Shown: positions 36,939 to 44,420 of the stretch, one piece after another
How the letters are laid out: every line of letters starts with the position of its first letter
How positions within the stretch are numbered: position 1 is the first letter of the stretch
DNA from: Pseudoflavonifractor phocaeensis
GTDB taxonomy: Bacteria > Bacillota > Clostridia > Oscillospirales > Oscillospiraceae
NCBI RefSeq assembly: GCF_021531375.1
Contig: NZ_JADYTU010000007.1
Coordinates: 1-64,000, forward strand
Reading direction: 5' to 3'
DNA length: 64,000 nucleotides
Notes under the pieces: generated by a model
The model's input: only the letters and a program-made list of their open reading frames with translations
What the model was told of the DNA's origin: nothing
The model's database searches: none
Program-made: the position numbers and the translations under genes

Positions 36939-37106
36939 ATGGCGAAAAAAGCGGAGTTTGTGGGCAGTCAGAACAACGAAAGACCGGGGAAAGCATTTTT
37001 GCTGGAGTACCAGAGAAGTGTCCTGCTGGCGCTGGAACAGGAGGGGATTCTGGACCGGGAGCAGCTTGCCGATTGCATCCGGAAACTGGAAAAGCAATCT
37101 GGATGA
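36939..37106 (+). CDS. 55-residue protein ahead of the recombinase
   Basis: An ATG at 36939 with a strong binding site (GGGAGGGG seven bases ahead) opens a 55-codon frame. The product has a lysine start (MAKKAEFVGSQ), then a two-helix body LLEYQRSVLLALEQEG and DREQLADCIRKLEK. Its stop lies 38 bases before the recombinase ATG. Small proteins in this place can be recombination directionality factors, which control excision (SprB in SP-beta is of similar size). No sequence family was recognised, so that role is inferred from position and size. Confidence 0.65.
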   Translation: MAKKAEFVGSQNNERPGKAFLLEYQRSVLLALEQEGILDREQLADCIRKLEKQSG

Positions 37107-37144
37107 TCTCCGCGCTGTATCATCTCCTGGGAGGAGGCGGTTTT

Positions 37145-38701
37145 ATGATTCGCGTAGCGGCCTATTGCCGCGTATCCACCGACAAGGACGACCAGGCCAA
37201 CTCGTTTGAAAGCCAGCAGCGTTATTTCCGGGAGTGCATCCACCGGAACCCGGACTGGGAATTACAGGACATCTACGCCGACGAGGGCCTGTCCGGTACG
37301 GAGACGAAAAAGCGGACCCGGTTCAAGCAGATGATCCGGGCGGCCCGGGAGGGGAAGCTCGACCTGATCGTCACCAAAGAGGTCAGCCGGTTTGCCAGAA
37401 ACACCGTGGACACCCTGGAATACACCCGGGAGCTGAAAAAGCGGGGCATCGGCGTCATTTTCCTCATCGACAACATCAATACCCTGGAGCCGGATGCGGA
37501 ACTGCGGCTCACCATCATGTCCTCCATCGCCCAGGAGGAGAGCCGCAAGACCTCGGAACGGGTGAAATGGGGCCAGAAGCGTCAAATGGAGCGGGGGGTG
37601 GTCTTTGGCGGCTCGCTGCTGGGCTACGACGTGGCGGACGGCAAAATGTCCGTCAACCCAGAGGGGGCCAAGGTGGTAAAGTACATCTTTCATAAATACC
37701 TGGACGAGGGGAAAGGCTCCAGTGTGATCGCCAGGGAACTGAGGGAGGAAGGCATTTTATCCAGCCGGGGCAATCTGAACTGGTCTGCGCCCACGGTGCT
37801 GAAGATCCTGAAAAACGAGAAATACTGCGGAGACCTGCGCCAGAAAAAAACCTACACGCCGGACTATCTGAGCCACGAAAAAAAGTACAACAAGGGCCAG
37901 GAGGAGTACATTTTCCTCCGGGACCACCACGAGCCCATCATTGACCGGGCAGCCTGGGAGGCGGTCCAGCGGGAGCTGGCAAGGCGAAACCATGGCAGTA
38001 CCCAGAGCATGGGACACGGCAACCGCTATCCGCTGTCGGGCAAGATCAAATGCGCCGCCTGCGGCAGCACCTTCCTGGCCCGGAGGAAGAAAACCGCGTC
38101 CGGCAGTCCCTACCGGGTCTGGCGCTGCGGCAAGGCCACACAGGAGGGGAACGCTCACACCGACGGGCAGGGAAATCCCGTTGGCTGTGACGTGGGCCGC
38201 CAGCTGCGGGAGGACGTGGCCATGGACCTTCTGAAACGCTCCGTGCAGGCCGTCCAGATGGACTCTGAGGCCGTTATCCGCAATCTGACCCGCATTGTAG
38301 AGGAAACGCTCCGGGACAGCCGGGACGACGGCAGCACCGAGATCCACAAGCTGGAACGGGCGTTGGAGGGGGAGCGGGAGAAGAAACAGCGGGCCTTGGA
38401 GGAATTCTTTGACAAGACCATCTCAAAATCCGACTTTCAGTTTATCAACCAGCGCTGTGACAGTACCATTACTCAGTTACAGGGGCAGTTGGCCGCTATT
38501 CAGAAGCGGCAGATGTTGGACACCCAGTCCAAAGGCGCACGCAGGGACATCCGGGCGGCTGTCCGGGGAATCGTCACCGGAGAGACGGCGGACGGTAATT
38601 TCTATGGCCGCCTGCTCCACCACATGACCGTCCACAGCGACGGCAGGGTGGAGGTAGCCCTGAAGCTGCTGCCTGCCCGGTGGTCCTTCCTGCTGGACTG
38701 A
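37145..38701 (+). CDS. Large serine recombinase (integrase/excisionase)
   Basis: This 518-residue serine recombinase has the resolvase domain at its N terminus: YCRVSTDKDDQ with catalytic Ser11, then YADEGLSGTETKKRTRF, DLIVTKEVSRFARN and the helix E segment IMSSIAQEESRKTSERVKWG. The recombinase domain follows (VVKYIFHKYLDEGKGSSVIARELREEGI, KILKNEKYCGD), then a zinc ribbon (CAACGS ... WRCGK), a coiled coil (about 395-470) and the C-terminal tail. ATG 37145 gives the family start; the frame upstream is in the shadow of the small ORF. It ends 37 bases from the right core, as integrase genes usually do. It is the obvious enzyme to move the element in and out of cotJC. Confidence 0.96.
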   Translation: MIRVAAYCRVSTDKDDQANSFESQQRYFRECIHRNPDWELQDIYADEGLSGTETKKRTRFKQMIRAAREGKLDLIVTKEVSRFARNTVDTLEYTRELKKRGIGVIFLIDNINTLEPDAELRLTIMSSIAQEESRKTSERVKWGQKRQMERGVVFGGSLLGYDVADGKMSVNPEGAKVVKYIFHKYLDEGKGSSVIARELREEGILSSRGNLNWSAPTVLKILKNEKYCGDLRQKKTYTPDYLSHEKKYNKGQEEYIFLRDHHEPIIDRAAWEAVQRELARRNHGSTQSMGHGNRYPLSGKIKCAACGSTFLARRKKTASGSPYRVWRCGKATQEGNAHTDGQGNPVGCDVGRQLREDVAMDLLKRSVQAVQMDSEAVIRNLTRIVEETLRDSRDDGSTEIHKLERALEGEREKKQRALEEFFDKTISKSDFQFINQRCDSTITQLQGQLAAIQKRQMLDTQSKGARRDIRAAVRGIVTGETADGNFYGRLLHHMTVHSDGRVEVALKLLPARWSFLLD

Positions 38702-38718
38702 TTGGCGGAGTACAAGCG

Positions 38719-38934
38719 TCAAAAGACGGTGCAAAAAGGTTCCTCGGTCCCGATGTCGGTCAGCACACCTTTTGCTTCGGCATAGGGCATGGCATACCGC
38801 TGGGATAGGTAGCGCATGGAGGCGCCAAGCTCTCCGTCTGGACCTCCGTATTGACTGATAATAAAGGAGGCCAGCTTAGGGTTGGGCGTGGCGATCTTAA
38901 CTGGGAACTGCAATTTTTTCTCGTATATAAACAT
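38719..38934 (-). pseudogene. cotJC: N-terminal part of interrupted cotJC
   Basis: The reverse strand from ATG 38934 encodes MFIYEKKLQFPVKI and GPDGELGASMRYLSQR, up to DIGTEE (residue 65, at 38740), then six foreign residues and a stop inside the element. Glu35 and Glu65 are manganese ligands; His68 and the later ligands are in the other half at 28420-28872, so this half cannot be active. It starts one base after the cotJAB stop, with GAGGTGAAG ahead, the usual cotJ operon order. Joined halves would give a 212-residue protein of normal length. Confidence 0.93.
38739..38748 (+). repeat. Right attachment core (attR)
   Basis: GTTCCTCGGT is identical to the left core. Beyond it the sequence is cotJC; before it is element DNA after the recombinase stop. 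Confidence 0.88.
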
Positions 38935-38935
38935 C

Positions 38936-39400
38936 TCACTTCACCTCATTCTGCTGATAATTCCAGGGCCAGGGCTCCTGGAGCCAGCGGTAGCTGTCCC
39001 CGGAGGCAGCGGAGGACTTCATCAGGGGGCCGAACTTGGCCTCGTAGGCGGCTTTGGCTGACTTCTCCATGGCTGCATACTGCTTGAACATGGTAAATGC
39101 CTCCGCGTCGTCGGGGTGTGTATCCAGATACATGCCAAGCTCCAATACCACGAACTCCAGCGCCTGGAGTTCCACCAGTGGATTGGTAGGCAGAGTGCTG
39201 CCCTCCGTCTTCAAGTGGAAGGGCAGATTGAGGCCGGGGAACAGCGTGCCGTTGCTCAGGGCCTCGGCCTGGGCGTATTTTTGAGGATTGTCCTGCTGGA
39301 AGGGGACGTATGGCACCGCCAGTCCGGCACAGGGCGGCATGGTGCCGCTGTGATCAGGGCAGCTTGGCATTGGGCAGGAGCTGCCGTTTTCCATATTCAA
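38936..39400 (-). CDS. Fused CotJA-CotJB spore coat protein
   Basis: One frame holds both partners of CotJC. The first part (LAVPYVPFQ then ALSNGTLFPGLNLPF) is CotJA-like. The second (LVELQALEFVVLELGMYLDTHPDDAEAF, YEAKFGPLM, WLQEPWPWNYQ) is CotJB-like. In most spore formers these are two small genes. The start is uncertain: TTG at 39400 has GGAGGG at ideal distance (8 bases), while ATG 39394 is 14 bases away; I report the TTG, giving about 154 residues. A SigE-like CATAGAAT lies upstream at 39451-39458. Confidence 0.82.
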   Translation of the reverse strand: MNMENGSSCPMPSCPDHSGTMPPCAGLAVPYVPFQQDNPQKYAQAEALSNGTLFPGLNLPFHLKTEGSTLPTNPLVELQALEFVVLELGMYLDTHPDDAEAFTMFKQYAAMEKSAKAAYEAKFGPLMKSSAASGDSYRWLQEPWPWNYQQNEVK

Positions 39401-39450
39401 AGGGAATTCCCTCCTTTGATCAGATTGTCGGGGCCTGCGCCCCACAGATC

Positions 39451-39458
39451 ATTCTATG
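39451..39458 (-). promoter_or_regulatory. Possible SigE -10 of the cotJ operon
   Basis: CATAGAAT on the reverse strand fits CATA..AT of SigE promoters, about 50 bases before the cotJAB start. The -35 is not clear. The rest of 39401-39638 holds no gene. Confidence 0.35.
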
Positions 39459-39638
39459 ATTCCCGCCGCCATTTGCCCCGGGTCCGGATGGGGAGGCGGG
39501 GGACGGGCAAGGGGAGAGAGGGCCTTTTCCCGGGAAACGGCAAAGACCGGCGACGGAACGTTGCCAAAACTTCCCGCCTGCGGATTTCAGTCATACCGGC
39601 AGTCACCGCCGCCATAGGATAGGGGGAGGTGGTGCTGA

Positions 39639-40376
39639 TTGAAACGATTGTTCGGTTCTGCGGCGGTTCTGGTCTTGACAGCATTTGGCCTGACCGCCGC
39701 CCTGGGGTACTTCTGCCGGCAGAGCACGCCGGTTATCGCCCCGTCTTCCGTAAGTCCCGTCCGGCCTCTGATCCTGGACGCCGGCCACGGCGGGGAGGAC
39801 GGCGGGGCAGTTTCTCCGTCCGGAACCGTGGAGAGCCAGATCAACCTGGCCGTGGTACTGAAGCTGGATGACGTTCTGGGCCTGTACGGAGCTCCCCACA
39901 CGCTGCTGCGCGGGGAGGATGTCTCTCTCCATGACCCGGAGGCAAATACTCTGCGGGAGAAAAAGGTGTCCGACCTGAAAAACCGGGTGACTGCCATCAC
40001 CGCGACCGAAGGGGGCACCTTGTTGAGTATCCACCAGAACTCCTATCCCGACAGCCGCTACCACGGCACCCAGGTATTCTACGCCCCCACCGAGGGGTCC
40101 CAGGACCTGGCGCGGCATATCCAGGCCGCCATCCGGGCCGCGCTCCAGCCTGAGAACAGCCGGGAGTGCAAGCAGATCCCGGACACCGTCTATCTGATGA
40201 ACCACATCGACTGTCCCGCTGTGCTGGTAGAGTGCGGTTTCCTCACCAACCCGGAGGAGGAGGCTATGCTGTGCGAGGAAAGCTACCAGAAAAAGCTTGC
40301 GGCAGTGCTGGCGGCGGCCTGGCTCACCGCCCCGGAGACAGGGGAGGACGTGTTCCAAGGAACCGCGGTTCCTTGA
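39639..40376 (+). CDS. cwlD: N-acetylmuramoyl-L-alanine amidase CwlD
   Basis: This 245-residue protein has an N-terminal membrane anchor (residues 4-24) and an Amidase_3 zinc domain: LILDAGHGGEDGG (His ligand), ESQINLAVVLKL (Glu ligand), LLSIHQNSYPD (His ligand), and the late VLVECGFLTNPEEEAML with the catalytic Glu. CwlD starts muramic-lactam formation in spore cortex. The start is TTG 39639 with GGGAGGT ahead. It is divergent from cotJAB, so two sporulation units share the gap. Confidence 0.9.
   Translation: MKRLFGSAAVLVLTAFGLTAALGYFCRQSTPVIAPSSVSPVRPLILDAGHGGEDGGAVSPSGTVESQINLAVVLKLDDVLGLYGAPHTLLRGEDVSLHDPEANTLREKKVSDLKNRVTAITATEGGTLLSIHQNSYPDSRYHGTQVFYAPTEGSQDLARHIQAAIRAALQPENSRECKQIPDTVYLMNHIDCPAVLVECGFLTNPEEEAMLCEESYQKKLAAVLAAAWLTAPETGEDVFQGTAVP
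40356..40375. repeat. 20-base perfect palindrome at the end of cwlD
   Basis: CAAGGAACCGCGGTTCCTTG spans the last codons and stop of cwlD. No T run follows; it might still fold in the mRNA as a 3' end. Confidence 0.6.
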
Positions 40377-40509
40377 TCTGCCGAACGGAACGGTGCAGCT
40401 GACTCATAATAGGAGACGGCTGCGCACAAAGCCGGAATCAGGGCGGTCAAACCAGCGTGAAGTTGAGAAGGGCGTTATAGTGGTTTGGCAGAGGCTCGGG
40501 AATCCTCCG

Positions 40510-40538
40510 TTTACAACCGGGGAGAAATCTGGTACAAT
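40510..40538 (+). promoter_or_regulatory. SigA-type promoter for radA
   Basis: TTTACA at 40510-40515 and TACAAT at 40533-40538 are 17 bases apart, with TGG before the -10 (extended). Confidence 0.85.
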
Positions 40539-40573
40539 ACAAAAAAGTTTTGTTGACCAAAGAGGAGCACCCT

Positions 40574-41947
40574 ATGAAGGCAAAAACACTGTTTTACTGT
40601 ACCGAGTGCGGCAATGAGACCCCCAAGTGGCAGGGGAAATGTCCCGCCTGCGGCGCTTGGAACACCGTGGTGGAGCGCCCGGCGGAAAAGACGGCCAAGA
40701 AAACAGGCCCCGCCATCGGCCGCGGTTCGGCGCTGGGGGTGGCTGTCCGCCGTCCCAAGCCCATGACCGAGGTGGAAACCACCGACGAGCTGCGCTTCTG
40801 CACCGGAATGGGCGAGCTGGACCGGGTCCTGGGCGGCGGCGCGGTGAAGGGCTCGCTGGTGCTGGTGGGCGGCGCCCCCGGCATCGGCAAATCCACCCTG
40901 ATGCTGCAGATCTGCGACAATCTGTGCCGCTTTGCCACGGTTTTGTATGTATCCGGTGAGGAGTCGGAGCGGCAGATCAAGCTGCGGGCCGAGCGGCTGA
41001 AGGTGAGGGGAGAAGGGCTCTACCTGTTGGCGGAGACCAATCTGGAGAATCTGGTGGACGCGGTCCATCAGCTCCAGCCAGACGTCCTCATCGTGGACTC
41101 CATCCAGACCATGTACAACGGGGACGTCAGCTCGGCTCCCGGCAGCATTTCACAGGTGAAGGAGTGTACCATGACCCTGATGCAGCTGGCAAAAGGGGAG
41201 GGGCTCACTGTTTTTGTGATCGGGCATGTAAACAAGGAGGGGTCCATTGCCGGTCCCAAGGTGCTGGAGCACATGGTGGACTGTGTACTCTATTTCGAGG
41301 GCGAGCGCCATATGGCCCACCGCATCCTGCGCGCGGCTAAGAACCGCTTTGGCGCCACCAACGAGATCGGCGTATTTGAAATGGAGGACGGCGGGCTGGC
41401 CGAGGTACCCAATCCCTCGGAGACCCTGCTGGACGGCCGGCCGACGGAGGCTCCCGGTACCTGCGTCACCTGCGTCATGGAGGGTGTGCGGCCGGTGCTG
41501 GCCGAGATCCAGGCCTTGGTGGTCCCCAGCAGTCTGGGCAATCCCCGGCGGGTGAGCAACGGCTTTGACTACAACCGGGCCATGCTGCTGCTGGCTGTGC
41601 TGGAAAAGCGCGGGGGACTGCTGGTGGGCAACTGCGACACCTATATGAACGTGATTGGAGGACTGTCTCTGGACGAGCCTGCCGCCGATCTGGCCGCGAT
41701 GCTGGCGCTGGCCTCCAGCTTCCGGGACCGGCCGGTGCCTCACGACCTGGCTGCCATCGGGGAGATCGGCTTGACGGGGGAGCTGCGGTCAGTCAGCGCC
41801 CTGGGGCAGCGGCTTGCCGAGGTCCGGCGCCTGGGCTTTACCAAATGTCTGATCCCCAAGAGGACCCAGGGGAAGCTGCTGGTTCCCGACGGACTGGAGC
41901 TGATCCGGGTGGCCAACATCCGGGAGGCACTGGCGGCCCTGTTGTAA
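40574..41947 (+). CDS. radA: DNA repair protein RadA (Sms)
   Basis: This 457-residue branch-migration helicase has an N-terminal Cys4 zinc finger (CTECGNETPKWQGKCPACG), Walker A VGGAPGIGKSTL near residue 95, the RadA-specific KNRFG (AKNRFGATNE) and a C-terminal Lon-like domain. ATG 40574 with GAGGAG ahead is chosen. Confidence 0.97.
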   Translation: MKAKTLFYCTECGNETPKWQGKCPACGAWNTVVERPAEKTAKKTGPAIGRGSALGVAVRRPKPMTEVETTDELRFCTGMGELDRVLGGGAVKGSLVLVGGAPGIGKSTLMLQICDNLCRFATVLYVSGEESERQIKLRAERLKVRGEGLYLLAETNLENLVDAVHQLQPDVLIVDSIQTMYNGDVSSAPGSISQVKECTMTLMQLAKGEGLTVFVIGHVNKEGSIAGPKVLEHMVDCVLYFEGERHMAHRILRAAKNRFGATNEIGVFEMEDGGLAEVPNPSETLLDGRPTEAPGTCVTCVMEGVRPVLAEIQALVVPSSLGNPRRVSNGFDYNRAMLLLAVLEKRGGLLVGNCDTYMNVIGGLSLDEPAADLAAMLALASSFRDRPVPHDLAAIGEIGLTGELRSVSALGQRLAEVRRLGFTKCLIPKRTQGKLLVPDGLELIRVANIREALAALL

Positions 41948-42188
41948 CGGTCCGGGATGACGGACCGGCACAAAGTTCACGCAGCCCCGTCCGTCCGGTA
42001 TCCCGGCAGATAAGGCCCGCGACAGACAACAGCGGCCGTCTTTTTGATAGACACAGGGTTCGATACAGGCGATAAGGCTCACGGGCGATCGACCTCGGTT
42101 TCGGATCAAGTTTTGTTTCTTAGCATCTCCAAAAGAAAGGTTCCTATACTGACGAAGGGAGGGACGGCAGTTCCTCAAAACGGATACG

Positions 42189-43310
42189 GTGTCAGGTCAA
42201 CAAAATAAAAATTTTGTTGACCTGAGTGGAGGTGAAAACCTCTGTCTGCCCCTTTTGAGGCCCCTGCCGCGGATCACGGACTACCGCACTGACGCACCGC
42301 CGCTGCTGCGCGATTTTTTGGTTTATCACGAAACGATCCAGGGACATTCCCGCCAGACTGTGGACGAGTACTTTCTGGATCTTCGGAACTTTTTCCGGTA
42401 CCTGAAACAGGAAAAAAATCTGGCGCCCAGAGATATTCCGCTGGACGACATCTCCATTGACGACGTTGACCTGTCTCTGGTACGGGACGTCACGCTGACG
42501 GATATTTACAGCTACATGAATTACCTGTCCCGTGACCGCGGCCTGAATGCCGCTTCCCGGGCCCGCAAAGTCGCCACCATCCGTTCCTTTTACAAATATC
42601 TGACAAATAAAGCGAAGCTGCTGGAGCAAAACCCTGTCCAGGACCTGGACTCGCCCAGAATGAAAAAATCCCTGCCCAAGTACCTGAATCTGGACGAAAG
42701 CGTCAGTCTGCTGGAGTCTGTAGACGGCAAAAACGCCAGCCGGGATTACTGCATCCTGACCTTGTTCCTGAACTGCGGACTGCGTATCTCAGAGCTTGTC
42801 GGCCTGAATACAACAGATGTTCGAGGCGACCATCTGCGGGTGTTGGGCAAAGGCAACAAGGAACGGGTCCTTTTTTTGAACGAAGCCTGCCAGAAGGCGC
42901 TCCAGGACTGGATGACCGACCGCGACGCTTTGACGCTGGTAGACCAGAACGCCCTGTTCGTCACGCTGCAGAACCGGCGGCGCATCTCCAAGGCAGCGGT
43001 CCATAAGCTGGTCAAAAAACATCTGGCCGCCGCAGGTCTGGACAGCACCCAGTATTCCTCCCACAAGCTGCGCCACACCGCGGCGACGCTGATGCTGCAA
43101 AACGGCGTGGACGTCCGCACGCTCCAGGAGGTCCTGGGACACGATCATCTGAACACCACCCAGATTTACACCCATGTGGACAGCGACGACCTGCGCTGCG
43201 CCGCCCGGGCCAATCCTCTGGCCCAGGTGAAGCGCCGGGGCCGCCCCTCCAAAAAGCCCGCGGACGGCTCTGAAACGCAGCTCCAAACAAAAGAAAAGGA
43301 TGTGGATTGA
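42189..43310 (+). CDS. Tyrosine recombinase (XerC/D-like)
   Basis: This protein of up to 373 residues has an N-terminal SAM-like domain (LRDFLVYHETIQGHSRQTVDEYFLDLRNFFRYLK) and the catalytic domain: Arg in NCGLRISELVGL, HKLRHTAATLM, LGHDHLNTTQIYTHV. The C-terminal tail is basic (KRRGRPSKKP). The start is not clear: the listed GTG includes the inverted repeat, while GGAGGTG at 42230 points to a later non-ATG start. A second, more typical XerD lies at 63015, so this copy may serve another site. Confidence 0.88.
   Translation: MSGQQNKNFVDLSGGENLCLPLLRPLPRITDYRTDAPPLLRDFLVYHETIQGHSRQTVDEYFLDLRNFFRYLKQEKNLAPRDIPLDDISIDDVDLSLVRDVTLTDIYSYMNYLSRDRGLNAASRARKVATIRSFYKYLTNKAKLLEQNPVQDLDSPRMKKSLPKYLNLDESVSLLESVDGKNASRDYCILTLFLNCGLRISELVGLNTTDVRGDHLRVLGKGNKERVLFLNEACQKALQDWMTDRDALTLVDQNALFVTLQNRRRISKAAVHKLVKKHLAAAGLDSTQYSSHKLRHTAATLMLQNGVDVRTLQEVLGHDHLNTTQIYTHVDSDDLRCAARANPLAQVKRRGRPSKKPADGSETQLQTKEKDVD
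42193..42224. repeat. Perfect long inverted repeat before/within recombinase start
   Basis: CAGGTCAACAAAAT pairs with ATTTTGTTGACCTG around AAAA, a 14-bp perfect stem in an A/T-rich spot. It is upstream of the core of the tyrosine recombinase and may overlap its coding start. The 11-mer TTTTGTTGACC also occurs in the radA leader (about 40548-40558). The rest of 41948-42188 has a short hairpin (CGGTCCG..CGGACCG) and no gene. Confidence 0.75.
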
Positions 43311-43311
43311 C

Positions 43312-43674
43312 ATGTATTATCTCGCTTTCCTGCTGGTGATGGTCACCCCGCTGGCGCTGCTGGCCATCGGGCTTCGCTGGCGCTCCCACCCGCCCAAGCG
43401 CACAGGCTCCGGACTGGCTTACCGCACGGCTCTGTCTGAACGCAGTGATGAGACCTGGGCCTTTGCCCACCGCCGCATTGCCCAGCTCTGGATCCGGATG
43501 GGCCTGCTGCTTACGTTGGTCTCCGCCCTTCTGATGATCCTGCTTCGGGACCATTTCACCAGCTTTTTCCTCTGGCTCATCGGCGGCCAGATGGTGTTCC
43601 TCTGCATCAGCGCTTTTCTGGTGGAAGGACTGCTGAAGGTCGCCTTTGATGAGGACGGCAACCCTTTGAGCTGA
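43312..43674 (+). CDS. SdpI-like small membrane protein
   Basis: This 120-residue protein has three hydrophobic helices and, after the first, GSGLAYRTALSERSDETWAFAHRRIAQLW. This resembles the conserved cytosolic segment of the SdpI/YhfL family (GYRT...S.ETW.FA). SdpI gives immunity to the SDP toxin in Bacillus; relatives may be membrane stress sensors. It begins one base after the recombinase stop and ends at a bidirectional terminator. Confidence 0.65.
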   Translation: MYYLAFLLVMVTPLALLAIGLRWRSHPPKRTGSGLAYRTALSERSDETWAFAHRRIAQLWIRMGLLLTLVSALLMILLRDHFTSFFLWLIGGQMVFLCISAFLVEGLLKVAFDEDGNPLS

Positions 43675-43691
43675 GGGAACGGCAACTATAA

Positions 43692-43733
43692 AACCAACCC
43701 GGTACACATAAGAAAATGTGTACCGGGTTTCCT
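43692..43733. terminator. Bidirectional terminator
   Basis: AACCCGGTACACAT pairs with ATGTGTACCGGGTT around AAGAAA, between convergent genes. Confidence 0.88.
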
Positions 43734-44276
43734 TTACAGCCATTGATTTTTCTTGGTTTTTTCGGCCCATGCAACCCCAGGCCGTGCCCCCAGAATATGG
43801 ATGAAGCGGATCTCCTGGAACTGGTAGGAATCCAGGGGCCGAAAGTCGGCGTCCAGGCTATGGGCGGCCACCAGAATATTGCTCAGGGCGGGCGGGTCCC
43901 CCACCTCTACGATGATGGGCGTATGTCCAAAGCGCTCTTGGGCAAATCGGAGCTGAACAAAGTCACCGGGCATCAGCATATTCAGGGAGGCCTCCAGACC
44001 AAAGGGCCCCTGGGACTGCTCCTCCCGGGTCATAAAATTGAAGAAATAGGGCACCCCGGTCCAGGCTGGAGCCTTGTCATTGGGGCTCAGATAGTACCAG
44101 CCGTAGGTGGGGGTATAATTCATGATCCCGGTCCCGGCATAGAGGCACTGGGAGGCAAAATTGGTGCAGTCTCCCCCCAGCTCCTCGTAATCATAATACT
44201 TCGGGTTCCGCCCATAGGCCCAGCGGTGGGCGTAGCGGACCGCCGCTTCACGGTCATATGGGATGATCTCAGCCAT
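43734..44276 (-). CDS. Amidase_6-domain protein
   Basis: This 180-residue protein carries the putative amidase domain of Firmicutes: YDREAAVRYAHRWAYGRNPKYYDYEELGGDCTNFASQCLYAGTG. Its Cys and a later His (ERFGHTPIIVEV or AAHSLD) form the likely papain-like site. Such domains occur in spore and wall proteins. No signal peptide is seen. It is transcribed alone on the reverse strand. Confidence 0.85.
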   Translation of the reverse strand: MAEIIPYDREAAVRYAHRWAYGRNPKYYDYEELGGDCTNFASQCLYAGTGIMNYTPTYGWYYLSPNDKAPAWTGVPYFFNFMTREEQSQGPFGLEASLNMLMPGDFVQLRFAQERFGHTPIIVEVGDPPALSNILVAAHSLDADFRPLDSYQFQEIRFIHILGARPGVAWAEKTKKNQWL

Positions 44277-44322
44277 GGTTCCCTTCTCCCCTTTTCGGTT
44301 TCAGTCTATGCGCTCCAAGGCA

Positions 44323-44366
44323 AAAAAGTACCGCCCCGGCCCTTTTCCGAGCCGGGGCGGTTTTGT
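44323..44366 (-). terminator. Rho-independent terminator after fba
   Basis: CCGCCCCGGC pairs with GCCGGGGCGG and, on the reverse strand, is followed by TACTTTTTT. Confidence 0.88.
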
Positions 44367-44420
44367 TATCCTTCGCAAAAAGCTTGCGGCGGCACGTCGG
44401 GTGATAGGGTCCGGTTAAGC

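Larger units (their letters stand above)
28863..38748 (+). mobile_element. 9.9-kb serine-recombinase element interrupting cotJC
   Basis: The element runs from the core GTTCCTCGGT at 28863-28872 to the identical core at 38739-38748 (9,876 bp per unit). The cotJC reading frame stops exactly at each core, and joining at the core gives DIGTEE|LGHMEM, the uninterrupted family sequence, in frame. A large serine recombinase reads toward the right end and stops 37 bases before the right core. All cargo genes read left to right, opposite to cotJC. There are no phage structural genes and no conjugation genes. The layout is that of the skin element in sigK or SP-beta in spsM, which excise in the mother cell during sporulation; that this one does so is inference. 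Confidence 0.9.

Noticed and set aside
36875-37144. 90-residue N-terminal extension of the serine recombinase
   Set aside because: The family begins at MIRVAAYCRVS (37145); the extension crosses a better small ORF in another frame and has no conserved sequence.
28863-38748. The element as a prophage or conjugative element
   Set aside because: No capsid, terminase, portal, lysis, relaxase or type IV secretion genes are present between the cores.
42193-42224. Inverted repeat as a rho-independent terminator or a dif site
   Set aside because: There is no T run after the stem in the direction of upstream genes, and the sequence does not resemble known dif sites with two XerC/XerD arms.
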